DNA of 64,000 nucleotides from contig JAEMBT020000005.1 of the NCBI GenBank assembly GCA_018873245.2, positions 12,260,001 to 12,324,000 on the forward strand. The letters are read 5' to 3'. Every line of letters starts with the position of its first letter. Within the stretch, counting starts at the first letter, position 1. Below are positions 1-10,800 of this stretch, in pieces. Made by a program: the position numbers and the translations under genes. Source of the DNA: Archegozetes longisetosus (lineage: Eukaryota > Arthropoda > Arachnida > Sarcoptiformes > Trhypochthoniidae). The notes under the pieces were generated by a model. That model did no database searches. It saw only the letters and a list, made by a program, of their open reading frames with translations, and was not told the origin of the DNA.

Positions 1-128
1 TCGATATACATTAGTTTTATTATCAATTTAAATAATACATTTAGATGACTAGTCAAACTAATCTATGATTATTTTACTGCTGGGTAGATAATTGAAATTT
101 TTATAAAAACACTTCAAATTCAACAGAA

Positions 129-602
129 ATGTTTCAAACGCAAACATTAATATCGACTCTCTTTTGGATTCTACTATTCAAATACCAGTCAGCAAAAGCC
201 ATACCGTTAGGCGTAATATATCAGTCGCCGTTCGGTCAACAAATAATAAATAGCGATATTTCGCCAAATGGCTCATCGATGTATAGCAGCAGCTATTCCT
301 CCAACAGTTTCGGTAGTGGCGACAAATTCTTCTCGCATAGCTTCAGTTCAAGTTTTGGTCCAGTGGTTATGATGAGACCAAAAAGTATGCAACCAATGAA
401 ACCTATGAATTTGAAACCAATCAGCTTGAAGCCACTAAAACCGATGAGACCGTTTCCGAGTCTGTTCGCGCAGCCCAGGAAGAAAGACAAGTACGGGACC
501 AGACAAGACAAGACTAATAAAAATTCTGAATTCAATCATAGTGATGACTTATTCGAATGGTGGCCGAGTATGTTTGATAATCATAACAACGACGACGATT
601 GA
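129..602 (+). CDS. Small secreted Lys-Pro-Met-rich protein, family unknown
   Basis: This is a single-exon frame of 157 codons. An in-frame TGA at 93-95 lies 12 codons upstream and A is at -3, so the ATG at 129 is a credible start. Residues 1-24 look like a signal peptide: a hydrophobic core (LISTLFWILLF) ends in AKA before Ile-Pro-Leu. The mature part has a Ser/Tyr/Phe-rich stretch (about 45-75), then a basic Met/Lys/Pro block (about 82-109) in which K-P-M, K-P-I or K-P-L recurs every few residues, then a basic patch (RKKDK). The tail is acidic with two Trp and ends in DDD. There are no cysteines, so a disulfide-knotted peptide is excluded. An AATAAA at 710-715 gives a sensible 3' end. Secretion is inferred; function is not recognised. 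A structural, cuticular or adhesive role is only a guess from composition. Confidence 0.7.
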   Translation: MFQTQTLISTLFWILLFKYQSAKAIPLGVIYQSPFGQQIINSDISPNGSSMYSSSYSSNSFGSGDKFFSHSFSSSFGPVVMMRPKSMQPMKPMNLKPISLKPLKPMRPFPSLFAQPRKKDKYGTRQDKTNKNSEFNHSDDLFEWWPSMFDNHNNDDD

Positions 603-709
603 GCTTCTGTATCGGTCTTTAATAATAATCTAACCTAAGCTAAATCTAATTTATCCTAAATTTGTAACCTGCTAATACCAGCTTTTGTGTAATCACTGAA
701 TAAGTTGTT

Positions 710-715
710 AATAAA
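710..715 (+). terminator. Poly(A) signal of the secreted-protein gene
   Basis: A canonical AATAAA lies about 108 bp after the stop codon at 602, a normal distance for a short 3' UTR. It supports the upstream frame being a transcribed gene. Confidence 0.55.
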
Positions 716-1069
716 TTATACTGTCATCTAATATTTGTGTTAATTTATAATTAAGTCGTTCAATCAGTTTTAATATTAAAGATCAATTTTTGATTTAATA
801 CAACAGTTACTTAAATAAACATAAGAATTATCTCATCAAATTTTATCATAACTGTTGTTAATTTTATAGTTTTAAAATGAAAAAAAATTGTCCTTCAAAT
901 AGACGTGATTCTATTCTAGAAATATGAGATAAACTGCTTAATTTAAAGTACATCATAACAGTAGCTTGGACTAAACTCTAATTTTGTTCCTAGATACAAC
1001 ATTTCATAAATCATTTCTATAATTTCAAATAAATTCATCCGAAAATCTTGGCTACATATCAACTATTTC

Positions 1070-1450
1070 TCAGTTCAATAAATTTTTATTAAACAAACGT
1101 CTCAATCTGTACCAATCCTTCACCGAAATTAATAGATTCTCAGTTGCAGCAATTGATCCAATACTATGACGAGAACTAGATTTATCTTCAATTACTTCTT
1201 GACATTTGGTGCACAATTTAGCTGCCAATGAAGCGCAATAAACACTAGCAACGAAAGTAAGGAATATAACAATAGCTATAATGAGTTGAATCTGTTCTCT
1301 CCAGAAAGGCTTCATTACTGGCGATGATGTTACAATTTTTGTTTCATTCACTTCTGTCACATTGATTATTATTGATGTCTCATTGATCATCGCACCATCA
1401 GGTAATGGAGTTGTTGTAGGCATAAGACACCAGAACCCTATCAGCAGCAT
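1070..1450 (-). CDS. Small single-pass glycosylated membrane protein; 5' end uncertain
   Basis: The frame has 126 codons from the ATG at 1450. It starts with a short hydrophobic stretch (MLLIGFWCLM). A Thr/Pro-rich ectodomain follows with three N-glycosylation sequons (N-E-T, N-V-T, N-E-T, about residues 23-37). A strong transmembrane helix (about 53-77, LIIAIVIFLTFVASVYCASLAA) precedes a cytoplasmic tail starting K-L-C-T-K-C. This is type I topology, with a juxtamembrane CxxC that could be palmitoylated or bind metal. The open frame continues 16 codons upstream of the ATG to a TGA (about 1499-1501), and those codons (KIVILKLTV) extend the hydrophobic signal. A possible acceptor (CCAG) lies just before them, so the true start may be in an unseen upstream exon. 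No family is recognised. Confidence 0.55.
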   Translation of the reverse strand: MLLIGFWCLMPTTTPLPDGAMINETSIIINVTEVNETKIVTSSPVMKPFWREQIQLIIAIVIFLTFVASVYCASLAAKLCTKCQEVIEDKSSSRHSIGSIAATENLLISVKDWYRLRRLFNKNLLN

Positions 1451-1501
1451 TACTGTTAACTTCAGTATAACAATCTTTTGGGGACTGGATGTGCTTTGTC
1501 A

Positions 1502-2688
1502 ATCACCATAACTTAGATCCCATGGTCTCATAGGGGGTTCCATTCCTGCCTATCATTTTTGATAGATTTTGAGAAATCATATTTTCTACGCTTTTATTTA
1601 TTTGGGATCTTTTTACTATTTGTTTCAGTAGAGATTATCTTTAGTTCTAAAATACCAAATTTTTAGACCTCATAATTGGTACAAAGGATTATTTTGTCAC
1701 GTTTACAACCTCGTAAACTTAGATTGAGTCAGAAAACAGTGACCCAAATTGAAATTGACCACACAAAACAGTTGACAATTTTTTCATGCTTTGAAGATTT
1801 AAATACTTTTTCTAAAACGAATAGAGCTCAACATTAGGAACATGCAATTTTTGATTTTTATCAGGATTTCAGATTAAACCAAGATCCAACCCTTGGGCAG
1901 GTCTGCATTGACTCTCCTCAGATGTTTTCTCTTATGGAAATTCATATAAGTGAAATGCATTTCTATTACTTATTCATGAAGGTTTTTCTTCTGGTAATCA
2001 TTATGTTTGTACAGTAGTAGTTCTTACTTCTTAACTAGTTATCATTAGGACTAAATTTTTTACCTTACCTGAAGTTTAATATTTGATGATGCAATTTTGC
2101 ATTATACGTACAAATGACAACAATATCAGTTAAAAACTTAACAGCTAATACTAATTTTAACAACTAATGCTTTCTCTTCTCATTTCAAGTAAGAATCTGA
2201 CTGGCATTTGTGAAAATCTAGTTTTATACTCTTGTAAACTTTTTTTTACTCCAGCAAACAATTCAAGCTTGGTAAATATTCGAGAATGCCTAAAGTTCAA
2301 AATTGAGTTATATAAATTTGAACTCGCACTATACGCTTAACAATACACAATACACAATTTGAATTCTTAGATACAATTTATTATACCATGGTTTAATATG
2401 AGACTTTATTTTGGTTTCCTATATTCCTTTGCTTAAAACCATTTTCCTCAAATATTATAAGGTTTAGAATGATCACTTCTCTTATATTCCATAAATAGTT
2501 ATCAATTTTTACATAAATATAAAGAAAAGTTCTTATGCTTAAAATACAGAATATTAAATACTGAAAACTCAAACAATGAAAACTTGTATAGTATAATAAA
2601 ATTTGAATTATCTGAGCGTGAACTCAAAGAAAAATGTTTGATTCATTGAAAGAAATCATGAATAACTGACAAACAATTAAGAGAAAAA
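1502..2688. other. Intergenic spacer with no supported gene
   Basis: This AT-rich stretch has no long frame on either strand. It separates the divergently transcribed minus-strand membrane-protein gene from the plus-strand two-helix gene. It may hold promoters for both and an unrecognised 5' exon of the minus-strand gene. I see no clear TATA box or repeat. Confidence 0.4.
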
Positions 2689-3051
2689 ATGTTCAATAAA
2701 ACACCAAACATGCCATTAAAATCAGTTTTAGTCAATATTATCGCATCATTTAGTATTACAACAATTATCACGCTCTTAATATCGACTTGTATATTCTTCG
2801 AGTTCTATCGATTAGTATTTGTTATCTTATTATCAAGTATTAGTTCGATTGGATTCATAGCCATAAGGAACAGCTTTGATAATAATGCTCTTTATGGATA
2901 CGATACCGATCACTACACGCCTCCAAATAACAAATCATTAGACAATTATCTGGTTTCAGATCAACATCTTTCTGATCGTAGCCCTTTTGACGAAGATGTG
3001 GTTCACAATTATCAGACGTTAGATGTGAGAAGCTCAAAGAGTGGTGACTAA
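2689..3051 (+). CDS. Two-helix membrane protein, family unknown
   Basis: This is a single frame of 120 codons from an ATG preceded by AGAGAAAAA (A at -3). Residues about 12-34 (from SVLVNIIASF) and 40-59 (to SIGFIAI) form two hydrophobic helices joined by a very short link (FEFYR), suggesting a helical hairpin with both termini on the same side. The remaining 60 residues are polar and acidic (DTDHYTPPNN, SDRSPFDEDVV), ending in a Ser/Lys-rich tail with several Tyr and Ser that could be phosphorylated. There are no cysteines in the tail and no cleavable signal is obvious. An AATAAA lies at 3272-3277. Hairpin proteins of the ER (reticulon-like) have this general look, but I see no family motif. 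Confidence 0.6.
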   Translation: MFNKTPNMPLKSVLVNIIASFSITTIITLLISTCIFFEFYRLVFVILLSSISSIGFIAIRNSFDNNALYGYDTDHYTPPNNKSLDNYLVSDQHLSDRSPFDEDVVHNYQTLDVRSSKSGD

Positions 3052-3271
3052 TATACAAATTCAGAAGATACTTAATTCATTTGTCACTTTTATCTCAATG
3101 AAATCACTCATTAGTTTATTCTATGTTTTATTATTCAAGTTATTTATTTGACTTTACCTAAACAACAAATTTTTTTCTCTCATTAAAAGTTTTTTTTTCA
3201 GAAACACATTTTGTTAAATTGGTTTGAAATACAAATATTTGATCGAAAGCCTTTATTGAGTTTTTGGTTTG

Positions 3272-3277
3272 AATAAA
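3272..3277 (+). terminator. Poly(A) signal of the two-helix membrane protein gene
   Basis: An AATAAA lies about 220 bp after the stop at 3051, with no other gene between, and is the first canonical hexamer downstream. Confidence 0.45.
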
Positions 3278-6082
3278 GCTCTAATTTTAATTTATAGAAA
3301 GATTTTTGTGGATTCTGTACCTCTTTTGGTGGCTTTTGAGGAAACTGCTTTCTGGCTTTAGTATTCATTTAGTTGCCAACTGACAAAACATTAATAATCT
3401 CTTACGAAACATTAATAAAGAGTGAATTATTCAAGTAGTTTTTATAGTTAGAAGGTAACACTATTTATACTGAATCGTATCCAGAAATTAACAAATCTTT
3501 TACGACTATTGATTCAATTAAAACTTTCATCTCAACTCAAATGCAATTACTACTGCATTAAAATTAAGACTTTTTGCAATAAGCATGAAGCACAACAATG
3601 CACCAATGCATTATATGTATTCCGAAAGCTCATCACTTATTCAGGCGCATAATGAATATTTAGTTTTCATTTCTTTTCAAAAAGAACAATATATTCAGAT
3701 TCTTGTGAGTAAAAACGGATAGAAAGATAAGAAACAAGTATAAGAAGAATAATAAATTGTTTGACGTTCTTCTCAAGCTTCATAAAGATATGAAAGATGA
3801 TTAGCAGAAGAAAACTTAATCAATTATTCTGGAATTGAGCAATAAAAACGACAACAATTTTTAGATCCCTATCTGACATAAATTGCTTGTGACGTTTTTA
3901 CTGACTTCTCATTTCATCGCTAGCGATGTTATACCTGGAAATTATCGATCCGTTCCCGAGCTATAATAGTAGAGACTGACAAATTACAATCTACATCTCT
4001 ATCAATCATTTTCTCACTTATTTATTCATTAATCAATAGCTTAAACATTCATATCGATTAACAATTAAGCAATTCTAATATTTAGTTATAGCTTATAGTA
4101 TTGTAAATACTTTTTGTGATTATATGCCACTTTGTCAGCCCTTAATATGTTATTATTTTGTTCATAGAGAAGCCCCAGAATGACCTCATTCTCATGTGTG
4201 TAGCATTCAATTGGATTTGGATTGGGAAGAAATAGCTTAAAATAAATGACTTACACAATAGTTATCTTACATGTAGAAGTATATAATTTAGGATATATTA
4301 ATATAATTCGATAGCAACTCTGTCTTTAGTTGATTACTCTTTCTTTCTCTCTGAGTTTATGATCCAAACCGCAATTAGAGATAAGGAAATAGTTGCACCA
4401 ATTTAAGCTTATGATCCATCAATGCTGATTATTCTTAACTTTTTTGTCTTCATTTTCACTAATTGCTTACAAAAGTTGTAATTATTTAAATCTTTCTCAA
4501 GCTTCAAGTTATTAGAAGTTGAGCTGTATTTTAGTGAACATCAATTGAAATAACTATATCTCAACCGTTTAATTGAGAAAAACTAAAAATATTTCCACAG
4601 CATATGAAAACAAATTTTAGCTGGCAATCTATTAATTTATTAAATTAAAACTCTGTTAATGAAAATTAATGAAAACAAGTCTGCAAGTTTCTGAAGTTCG
4701 CAAGAATCAAATGAGAATGAGTAAGAAATTGGAAGAGGTTCTAACTTCATAATTTATCGATACATTGATTGAGTCAATTTTAATCTAGTGTGCAATCATT
4801 TTGGTATTATATTAAAATTAATTTTCTGTCACTTAAGTACAAAGATAGATTGAAGACAGAATAATACAGAATATAACTTTTATGATATTTGCTAACTGAC
4901 TTCAAATCGAATTTTGAAGACTGCTCCAATGTAGAGATAGTGATTATACGAAATGCTTTTATAAATGATCCCATTAATAATTTATTACGGCTAGTGCTCC
5001 AATGTAATCTCATTGCATTATTCGCTTTTAAGGATTCTTCAATTTTCATCATATTATTGCTCAAATTTTATGATTTAAAAGTGCAACATTTCCCTAATAG
5101 GGAATATTTGCTCAGATTTGTCAGAGCTTTCAAATAAACAAAGTAATATGTTTTGAATAACAATTGACAGTATGTTTACAGTACAGGTTTCAAACCAATA
5201 TATCGTTAATATTTGAGCATAAAATCGATTTGCCTAACAAAATGCCAACTTTGTTTTTAATGTCTTGATCATAACTATTAGAGTGCAGTTGTCGGGCACT
5301 ATGCTCAAGTCAGAGCTAAACCAATCACTTCATCCATTCCTAGATTCTCTTCAAACATAGCCTTAGGTATTATTCTTTGTATTAGATTTTTTTCAGCGAA
5401 AAATTACTTACAATCTTGAGTGCAAATAAGTTTTGTGTACCTTTCTTTAACTATGCTATTGATTGAAGAATTTTGTTAAAGTCTGTACTAGTTTTAAAAA
5501 TTTGGGAAACATTTTGAAAGTAGCATAATGCATTCAAATAATAAACAATTTGTTGAGTCTATTAGAACTCAGTTTAAAAACTTTTATTAGTCGTTCAATA
5601 AGGATTGTTTGCTTTATTATCGGTAGATATATTGTTTTAAGTGTTAGATATACAAACAAGTCGTTTTTTTTTTAATTTTTTGAGTAAGATATCTTTTATT
5701 ATGTCACTACAAATCAAAGACTAGATATATGAAACTTTTCTATTATATTAAATACTGGCACTTTTTCAAGTAGAGTCTTTTTATTTGGCGAAACTCTTCA
5801 AAAATAGCACAACCTATCGAATATTGAGTCAAAAGCCTATAAAAATTAATATACGATACATAATGATCCACATCAACATTTGATTGATGACTGATTTTTT
5901 TCTTACAATAAAGTACTTCCGTATATATTGTTGGCGATAAGAGGGTTTCATTCACTCGAGCTGATATTTGCTAGACAAATTTGGAAATATAGCATAAATA
6001 CCATGTTCAATCATAATGTGACCAAAACTTCTATCGTTCATCTATTAGATTGCGTAGATTTCTCTGACAAAATTTAATGATA
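3278..6082. other. Intergenic stretch with no supported gene
   Basis: This is AT-rich DNA with stops in all frames. Frames of 70-85 codons at 4.8-5.1 kb and 5.7-5.95 kb lack a convincing ATG, codon bias or splice context, and the two at 4.8-5.1 kb overlap on opposite strands. A T-rich homopolymer run lies near 5665-5685. Nothing else stands out. Confidence 0.4.
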
Positions 6083-6258
6083 CAGTCAAAACTCGTTAAA
6101 ACAAGGTTTCACCATATAGTTACCTAAATGAATGATCTATTTAAAACATCATGAATTTCAATTTTATTCAATTCTTTGTTATATTAAAGCACAATATAAT
6201 CACTTTTAAGGCCACACAATTTCAAGAAATGGTGACAAACCTTTTTTATCATATACTG
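6083..6258. mobile_element. Degenerate Tigger/pogo-like MITE, TA-flanked
   Basis: The left end reads CAGTCAAAACTCG and the right end, on the complementary strand, CAGTATATGATAAAA. Both ends then share AAGGTTT followed by CACCAT, giving imperfect inverted termini of about 35 bp. TA dinucleotides flank both sides (6081-6082 and 6259-6260), as expected for Tc1/mariner-type insertion. At 176 bp it has no coding capacity. The end sequence resembles the other CAGT-AAA-CTCGTTATAA copies in this window. Confidence 0.45.
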
Positions 6259-6348
6259 TATTTTTGTGCTATTAATACATTTTCAAATACACTTAGTTTG
6301 AGATTTTTTATCAATTAAACCAATTTGAATGATCAACAGTTTTACAAA

Positions 6349-6373
6349 TATATATATATATATGTGTGTGTGT
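6349..6373. repeat. Compound (AT)n(GT)n microsatellite
   Basis: A run of alternating A/T passes directly into alternating G/T, the usual form of a compound dinucleotide repeat. It lies between the two small elements downstream of Rim. Confidence 0.8.
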
Positions 6374-6686
6374 ATAATATATTTAAACATTGCATAAAGT
6401 TTTTTAATCATAACAATTTGATTAGACTTTATACTATATTATGAATATGTATAGGAATTACAAGAAACGCAAAACCAAACACATTCTTTCTTGAAGTTCA
6501 AGAATTTTTTCGATTATATCACGTTCACTGAAACATGCTTTTTTGTGCCGATAAAAATAAGTGCAGAAAAATGATCACAAAAAATATACAATTTGTTGAA
6601 CAGTATAAATATTTATACATATATATATAGTTATTAAAGTAAATAGTTTTGATAACTATTATAATTATTTTACTATTCAATAGTAA

Positions 6687-6971
6687 GGCATCCTCCATTA
6701 ATAACGTTACGCCAAAATGACCTTTACGTGGGGACCCTCTACCCCATGATACGCTGTAGTTCGCAAGGCTTTAACATCACCCCATCCTCTCCCTAGATGG
6801 AACGTTACATTTTTTTCAAACCTTTTAATTATGATTTTTTATGCAAGAAACTAAGTAAAAGAATGTAACGTTCACATGCCTTCAAACCCTATCCCCCTCA
6901 TGTTACAATTTGTTACATTTAGCTCGATACCCCCTACCCCCTTCACCATAACGTTATTAATGGACGATGCC
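6687..6971. mobile_element. 285-bp non-autonomous DNA transposon (PIF/Harbinger-like MITE)
   Basis: Terminal inverted repeats of 23 bp (6687-6709 and 6949-6971) begin GGCATC and continue TCCATTAATAACGTTA, with one mismatch. Direct TAA repeats at 6684-6686 and 6972-6974 are the target-site duplication. Deeper in both arms a second perfect inverted pair (GAACGTTACAT at 6800-6810, ATGTAACGTTC at 6863-6873) occurs at similar distance from each end, so the element is a long imperfect palindrome. The subterminal parts are rich in runs of C or G, unlike the surrounding DNA. There is no transposase frame. The 3-bp TAA duplication fits PIF/Harbinger (TWA preference); the superfamily call is inferred from that alone. 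Confidence 0.8.
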
Positions 6972-7603
6972 TAAGGATAGATATAGGGACCAAACTTTGA
7001 GGTCAAGCAAATCTTAAGTTAACCAAATTCTTTTTATGACTTAACCCAAAAAGCATTAATAAATAATTGTTTTCTCATAAAAAATGATAGCAAAAAACTA
7101 AAACTGTGATAATTTTATGATAAGTCATCATTCTTTGATTGATTCAATTTTGAATCTAAGCGCTTATAAACAGCTTGATTGCTCGATATATTTCTGATAT
7201 GAATTCTTAAGCTTTAGAAGTAATAAAATATTATAATAAAAACTTATAATAAGTTCTGATAAGCAGCTAATCTATTAAGAAAAATAATTTCTTAACTATC
7301 CATCTCTTAACTCTTCCAAATATATAATTTCTGGATTGAAAATCATATCTATCTAGACATAAAAACCTTCAAAAACCTATAGCCTTTTATAAAGAATTGG
7401 GCGAAAAATGTTCGTAAAAGTGAGCATTAATTTGAAATCTGAAACGTTTATCATTATGTTGAATAGCAATGGTTATATTTTTAAAAAAGTCGATTATGCG
7501 TTCATTTCTAATAAGTAAAGTGAAAAGAAAAACATTTTCTTAACTATCTATTGATTATTTTGAGAAATCAAATTTAAATAATAGAAAAATGATAACATTT
7601 TTA

Positions 7604-7896
7604 TCAATCAGAAAATTGTTTGACATTATCAAAAGTGTCCAATTTATACCATTTTATGGTTAACTTATGTAACTCTAATTGATTTACTTGTATTTCTGTG
7701 GCACCAATAGGTGTGTTATGTTCGAAGCCTTTCTGCTTCTCCCAAATCGATACCAATAGTGTTCTACCATAAATCATTGCCGCGTCATATTTAAGGGTTT
7801 GCTTGTATTGTGGGTTACAATCACCTTGAACCACACGAGTTTTTCGTTTGTGCATTTGGCGGCCCTTATCGTACAAATAGATTTTCACGTACGTAT
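7604..7896 (-). CDS. Rim: Rim exon 13: C2B core and C-terminus
   Basis: The acceptor (TTTACAG) completes the split codon D1050, followed by TYVKIYLYDKG, the classic C2 strand. The exon holds the basic strand (KRKTRVV), NPQYKQTL (the C2 W/Y-x-Q-T-L element), SIWEKQKG, IGATEI, and ELELHKLTIKWYKL, closely matching the RIM C2B ending. The protein stops 11 residues later with TGA at 7604-7606. The loop after SIW lacks the acidic pair needed for calcium, as is usual for RIM C2B. The C-terminal tail is short. Confidence 0.93.
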
Positions 7897-10800
7897 CTGT
7901 AAATTAAATTAAGATAATAAGAATTACATGAAAAGTTATAATGGATAAGTTTGAAAACTTATATATACTATATAAAGAGTTCAATTTCTTAAGACTGTAA
8001 ATATTTAATAATTATATTCTTGAGATTCAGATTAAAATGTCTGTGCATTTTTTAGTTTATATAGAATGTAGAACAGTCATCAAATATTGTTAATTCAAAT
8101 GATTCAATTATGGCAATAAAGGAATGTACAAGCACATTCAACAATTAAAGCAATTGCTTTATTACCTTAATTGAACCATCTGAGTCAACAATCTAGCAGC
8201 AGTTACAGTTGTGAAAGGACTAAGATTAATTTTCATCACAAACTATTTCAATAGATTTTCGAGAAAGTTTTGATTTTTCTTTCAAAGTTTTCTCGAATAT
8301 AGAAGACAATAATTGATAATTTTGCTTTAAAAATATTTTTATTTAAGATTAAGGGACACTATAGAACTTATTTAACTATTACGTTGAATATTCAAAGCCA
8401 CGTCATATCTATTTAAAAATTTGTTTACACATTCACTAACAATCTTATAGACTAATTGAAAAATGTTGCCTCGACTCTCTGGAAAATACTGCGCATTATA
8501 AAAACTCGATTAGGAGAAGCAACATATTTTGTATAGGATCATAAAACAGTAAGGTCAATATTCAATAATCAATTTATCGTACCTGGTGGCTGTTGACTAA
8601 CACTAAGAGGAAGACATCGGGCACTAATAACTTCAATCTCAAGAAAGCCTTTAGTCATAATAATACCCAATTTAATTTCACCAACAGGTTTAATGCTAGG
8701 TGTCATATCTCCATCCGATAACAGGTCAGAAGCGGATCCAACTGAATCCTGACTCATGCTATTGGTATTTCGATCAGATTTTAAAGAATAACTCCTGTTG
8801 AGCTTAACTTGTGCTAAAGCCGAAGAAGATTTTCTTCGTGTGCGTGAATCATATTGTGGCGCGAGAAGTTCTTTAACACTACTATCGACAGGGTTTAGAT
8901 CTGTTACCGAATGCCTACTATTGAGCCTTAAACTAGTACTACGTCTGGCGTTAAGACTTGTTTCGTCCATCGATCTTCTTCCAGATGAAGCTAAAGACGA
9001 CTTCGACTGTTGTGCCTGATCGTAGTGATCGTAACATATCGAACTTCGACTTGAATTACGTCTACTGCCAGGCATTGATCGCGAACCGTTCATGAGGATG
9101 TCTTCGTGTGCGTTAACCGCTATTTAAAAGTATATCATTTTATCGAAAAATGTTTCATAATTGAGAAAGTTTTAGATAATTTTCCACTCTAATCGTACTC
9201 TTTCTCCTCAATATTGCTGTACATCATGACCACCAACAGACTTATGAGTTCAATCTAAACGTTTATTTACTTAATTGAAATTGAATCTCAATGTGAGCGT
9301 CACAACAATAGTTAGTGAAGAGCACGACAAACCGAAAAATTGATCAATTCCTTACATATGTACTCCATTGAAGTAGCCTTAATGAAATTAGCGTTTGGAG
9401 CCAATAATGGCCACCAATCTATGTGATGAAGAATAGCACTTCTTAATGGTATTACAGTAGAAGCTAACACTTTTGGTTCAGTTCCAGCATTCGGTGAATT
9501 CTCCCAAATACTGATCTCTAAAGCCATTTCTCCGATCTGTTGCACAAGCGATCAATGAGTGAGCAAAAAAGCACTATTCCATTATAGATAAGCTAATTAT
9601 TAGATGAGGTTATATACCTTATCGATAGGGAATTGTTGGAAAATAAGTGTTTCATTCCATTCTAGTGTCACACTTGGCTCAGTCTTGCAAATTTTGAATC
9701 CTCTATAAATATTTGAAATATTTTTAAAGAATAAGCTCAATTCATTTTTAGAAATCAAATAAATCGCTATTGTTCAATCAACTGTAAATGCCATAAAAGC
9801 TGACATTTTTAAATGTGTTACTTATTTAGCTTAAAATCCCTTGAAATCTAACCAAATTGAATTGTCGGCAAGAGTTATAGATAATATTTTGAAATCACTT
9901 TCAATTTTTTAATTGAGTCATGTCATTAAGTGTTTTGAAAACTTTCCTACTTATAAAATTCTGTAATCTAGATGTTCAAATATCCAGATATGTATTGGTT
10001 TTGTATTTTATGAAATTATTTTGCTCTTTTAGATTTTTCATTTACAACTGAATTTTCAACAATAAACATTTACATTTTCAATAATTGACATATGAATAAT
10101 GAAGAGTCAATTCCATAATAGCAATTATTAGGAAGCATTTTAGTAAAATGTCGCATTTAAAATAATCTGAAAGTTTCTATTGCTATTATTTCAAATATAA
10201 AATCTTATCTTTCTGTAGATATCTATACATGCACTAATTTTGAGTTAAGCGAAAATTTTCTTTTCTCATTTCATAAATAAGAGAAGCAAGTAATATGCAA
10301 ATAATGAATACAAGTTGAACAATGTGTATAAATTGTGATTGATTAATTGTTAACATTGATACAATGATAAAATCTAAAACTCACAGTTCAGGCAATATAT
10401 GCAACTGTGCATAAGAGGCATATTTGAGACCGACAACACGTTTAGCGCAAACAATACCAACTGTTAGCTGATTGTGATCATTATCGAGGCTGACTTGCAA
10501 TAAAATCTCTCCTTGTTTTGAGTCGTGAGGATTAGCCATTGATTCGGGTGTTTTCGGTAAACGTCGACGATTTGTACTACTAGATGTCTGATTGGCTGAT
10601 AAATCGATTGATGCCTGACTTAACATCTGGCTTAATCGTCTGCGTTGATGAACGAAATGACCATTATTTTCGCTGAAGAATTAACGAGAGTTAGAGTAAG
10701 TAAGAGGCTTTGATATAACGAGCAAGTTTTTAGCTTTAGTTCTGATAAGTCACAGTATTGTTGTAAATCGTGCGCTCTCTATCAATATTGTGAAATCTTC

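Noticed and set aside
102..108. TATAAAA before the first gene
   Set aside because: It lies only 27 bp before the ATG, which would place the transcription start at or beyond the start codon, so it is probably not the promoter.
293..535. 80-codon minus-strand frame
   Set aside because: It is the complement of the secreted-protein gene and its Gly/Phe/Ile repeats mirror the K-P-M block.
2855..3058. 67-codon minus-strand frame
   Set aside because: It is a shadow of the two-helix membrane protein gene, which has a better start, helices and a poly(A) signal.
4807..5137. Overlapping frames of 82-85 codons on both strands
   Set aside because: The plus-strand frame begins at TTG, and neither frame shows a domain, codon bias or splice support.
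5743..5955. 70-codon minus-strand frame downstream of Rim, considered as an extra Rim exon
   Set aside because: Rim already ends with a stop after a complete C2B, the frame opens on GTG, and no RIM-like sequence is present.
8798..9019. 73-codon plus-strand frame
   Set aside because: It is antisense shadow of the Ser-rich Rim exon 12.
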